NCBI GenBank assembly: GCA_021823085.1
Contig: JAKAPG010000076.1
Span: forward strand, 1 to 7,040
Source: Thermoplasmata archaeon
Lineage (GTDB): Archaea; Thermoplasmatota; Thermoplasmata; Lutacidiplasmatales; UBA184
DNA: 7,040 nucleotides
Reading direction: 5' to 3'
Made by a program: the position numbers and the translations under genes. Positions 6,198 through 7,040 of the stretch are shown piece after piece. Numbering within the stretch: the first letter of the stretch is position 1; each line of letters starts with the position of its first letter. Under the pieces are notes generated by a model. It was not told the DNA's origin, ran no database searches, and was given only the letters and a program-made list of their open reading frames with translations.

Positions 6198-7040
6198 ATG
6201 GTTGGACCCATGGGACAGGACCGTTCCCCGGCCGCGTCGCCGCGTCCGAAACCCACGACCCGTACACCGGGCCGCTGGAACGAGGTCACGGTCACCGGGA
6301 ACGACCTTTCTCCCGAAGCCTCGACGAGCGTTCCCTGGCTCTCGCCCGAGGAGTTCGAAGAGTTCGTCCATCGGGCCACGGAGGGGACCGGCTTCAAGTT
6401 CGAGCATAGGCTGCCCCGTCGCCCGGACCTCGTGCTCGGGGAGCGCGACATCGGTTTGGACCGCGTGGCGACCCGCAATCGCTTGCTGATCGGCCTGGCG
6501 CTTGCTCTCGTCGGTATCCTGATCGTGGCCGTCGGATTCCTGTACCTTCTCCCGACCTCGGGAGCCTTCGGTCCGAACCTCCTCACCGAGTTCGCAGGCA
6601 CCGCCGCCACCATGGCCGGCTTCTTGACCGCCGCCCAATCGAGGTGGGAGAGCGACCTTCTGCGCGTCCGACTGGACCCCTCGACCACGCGGGTGCACGG
6701 CCGGACCCCATCGGTCGAAGGGGAGCGGCCCACCCTGTCGGTCCGAGTGTTCACGGGCCGCGTGACCTCGAGTTCGCTCATGGGCCAAGGAAGCGCCGGA
6801 ACCATCCGGTCCTTGCAGAAGGTGCTACCCGCCGCAGCACCCCCGGGCGAGGCGTCGGAGATTGCGACGCGGCTGGCCGAGCTCGTCCGGAACCGGACCC
6901 CTAGCGCGGTGGCGATGCCCCCCCTGAGGAACTCGCTCCATCAACGCTGGGCGGGTCGGCGCGCGTCCCGCCTCGTGCCACTCGCGTCCGAGGCAGGTCG
7001 TCGTGAGTGGTTCGACAATCCGCGATGGATCGTTTACCTC
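6198..7040 (+). CDS. Unidentified membrane protein, 3' end beyond the window
   Basis: An uninterrupted frame of 281 codons runs from the ATG at 6198 to the last base of the window, so the C-terminus is missing. G/C third positions are frequent throughout. Residues 1-90 are hydrophilic: a Pro/Arg/Thr-rich leader, then an acidic PWLSPEEFEEFVHRATEGTG segment (46-65). A strong membrane helix spans about 96-118 (LLIGLALALVGILIVAVGFLYLL), flanked before by RNR. A weaker one spans about 128-147 (LLTEFAGTAATMAGFLTAAQ). The basic flank suggests a hairpin with both ends in the cytoplasm. Residues 150-281 form a soluble, Arg-rich region (RVRLD, TGRVTSS, LQKVLP). No signal peptide or catalytic motif is visible and I do not recognise the family. 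An alternative ATG is at 6210. It points away from the smc operon; any functional link is unproven. Confidence 0.82.
   Translation, partial: MVGPMGQDRSPAASPRPKPTTRTPGRWNEVTVTGNDLSPEASTSVPWLSPEEFEEFVHRATEGTGFKFEHRLPRRPDLVLGERDIGLDRVATRNRLLIGLALALVGILIVAVGFLYLLPTSGAFGPNLLTEFAGTAATMAGFLTAAQSRWESDLLRVRLDPSTTRVHGRTPSVEGERPTLSVRVFTGRVTSSSLMGQGSAGTIRSLQKVLPAAAPPGEASEIATRLAELVRNRTPSAVAMPPLRNSLHQRWAGRRASRLVPLASEAGRREWFDNPRWIVYL

Noticed and set aside
6165..6805. Two minus-strand frames of about 207 codons
   Set aside because: Both are antisense to the membrane-protein gene, whose frame is open to the window end and encodes a clear membrane helix.
1..7040. tRNA, rRNA or CRISPR array
   Set aside because: No T-loop-like GGTTCGAAT pattern, no rRNA-like stretch and no regularly spaced direct repeats were seen on either strand by eye.

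Overview
This GC-rich window (visibly about two-thirds G+C, with strong G/C third-position bias in the real genes) carries a complete chromosome-organisation operon on the minus strand: smc, then scpA, then scpB, read from about 5300 down to 85. Beside it is a divergent, poorly conserved region on the plus strand (about 5500-7040) that ends in a gene cut off by the window edge. The organism is most likely an archaeon. The SMC head has archaeal-type wording around its Q-loop (VQQGD followed by an RR..VE..AGISQYDEE stretch). A TATA-box-like ATTAAATAT stands alone upstream of smc, and the internal ribosome binding sites are GAGGTG, which matches the archaeal and bacterial 16S tail. A high-GC member of the Thermoplasmatota is my best guess, but that is inference and not proven by anything here.

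Region by region: 1-84 holds no gene and one GC hairpin. 85-5299 is the smc-scpA-scpB operon, with stop/start overlaps of ATGA and GTGA and near-identical Shine-Dalgarno modules at both junctions. 5300-5390 is the smc leader and promoter, with a perfect 14-bp palindrome close to the expected transcription start. 5391-5535 contains no supported gene but begins a cluster of inverted repeats. From 5536 to 6194 the coding signature on the plus strand moves from frame 1 to frame 2 to frame 3, which suggests a broken gene or a string of very small genes. 6198-7040 is an open reading frame running off the right end that encodes a membrane protein of unknown function.

The three operon products form one machine. 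SMC is a long coiled-coil ATPase that folds at a hinge and dimerises. ScpA is the kleisin that bridges the two heads, and ScpB is the winged-helix partner that binds ScpA. Together they compact the chromosome and help separate its copies. Translational coupling of the three genes fits the need to make the subunits together. Nothing on the plus strand can be linked to this machine from sequence alone.

I do not see a clearly new biological system. The points most worth a second look are the palindrome at the smc promoter, the frame-hopping segment with its two adjacent inverted repeats, the duplicated junction module inside the operon, and the unidentified membrane protein.
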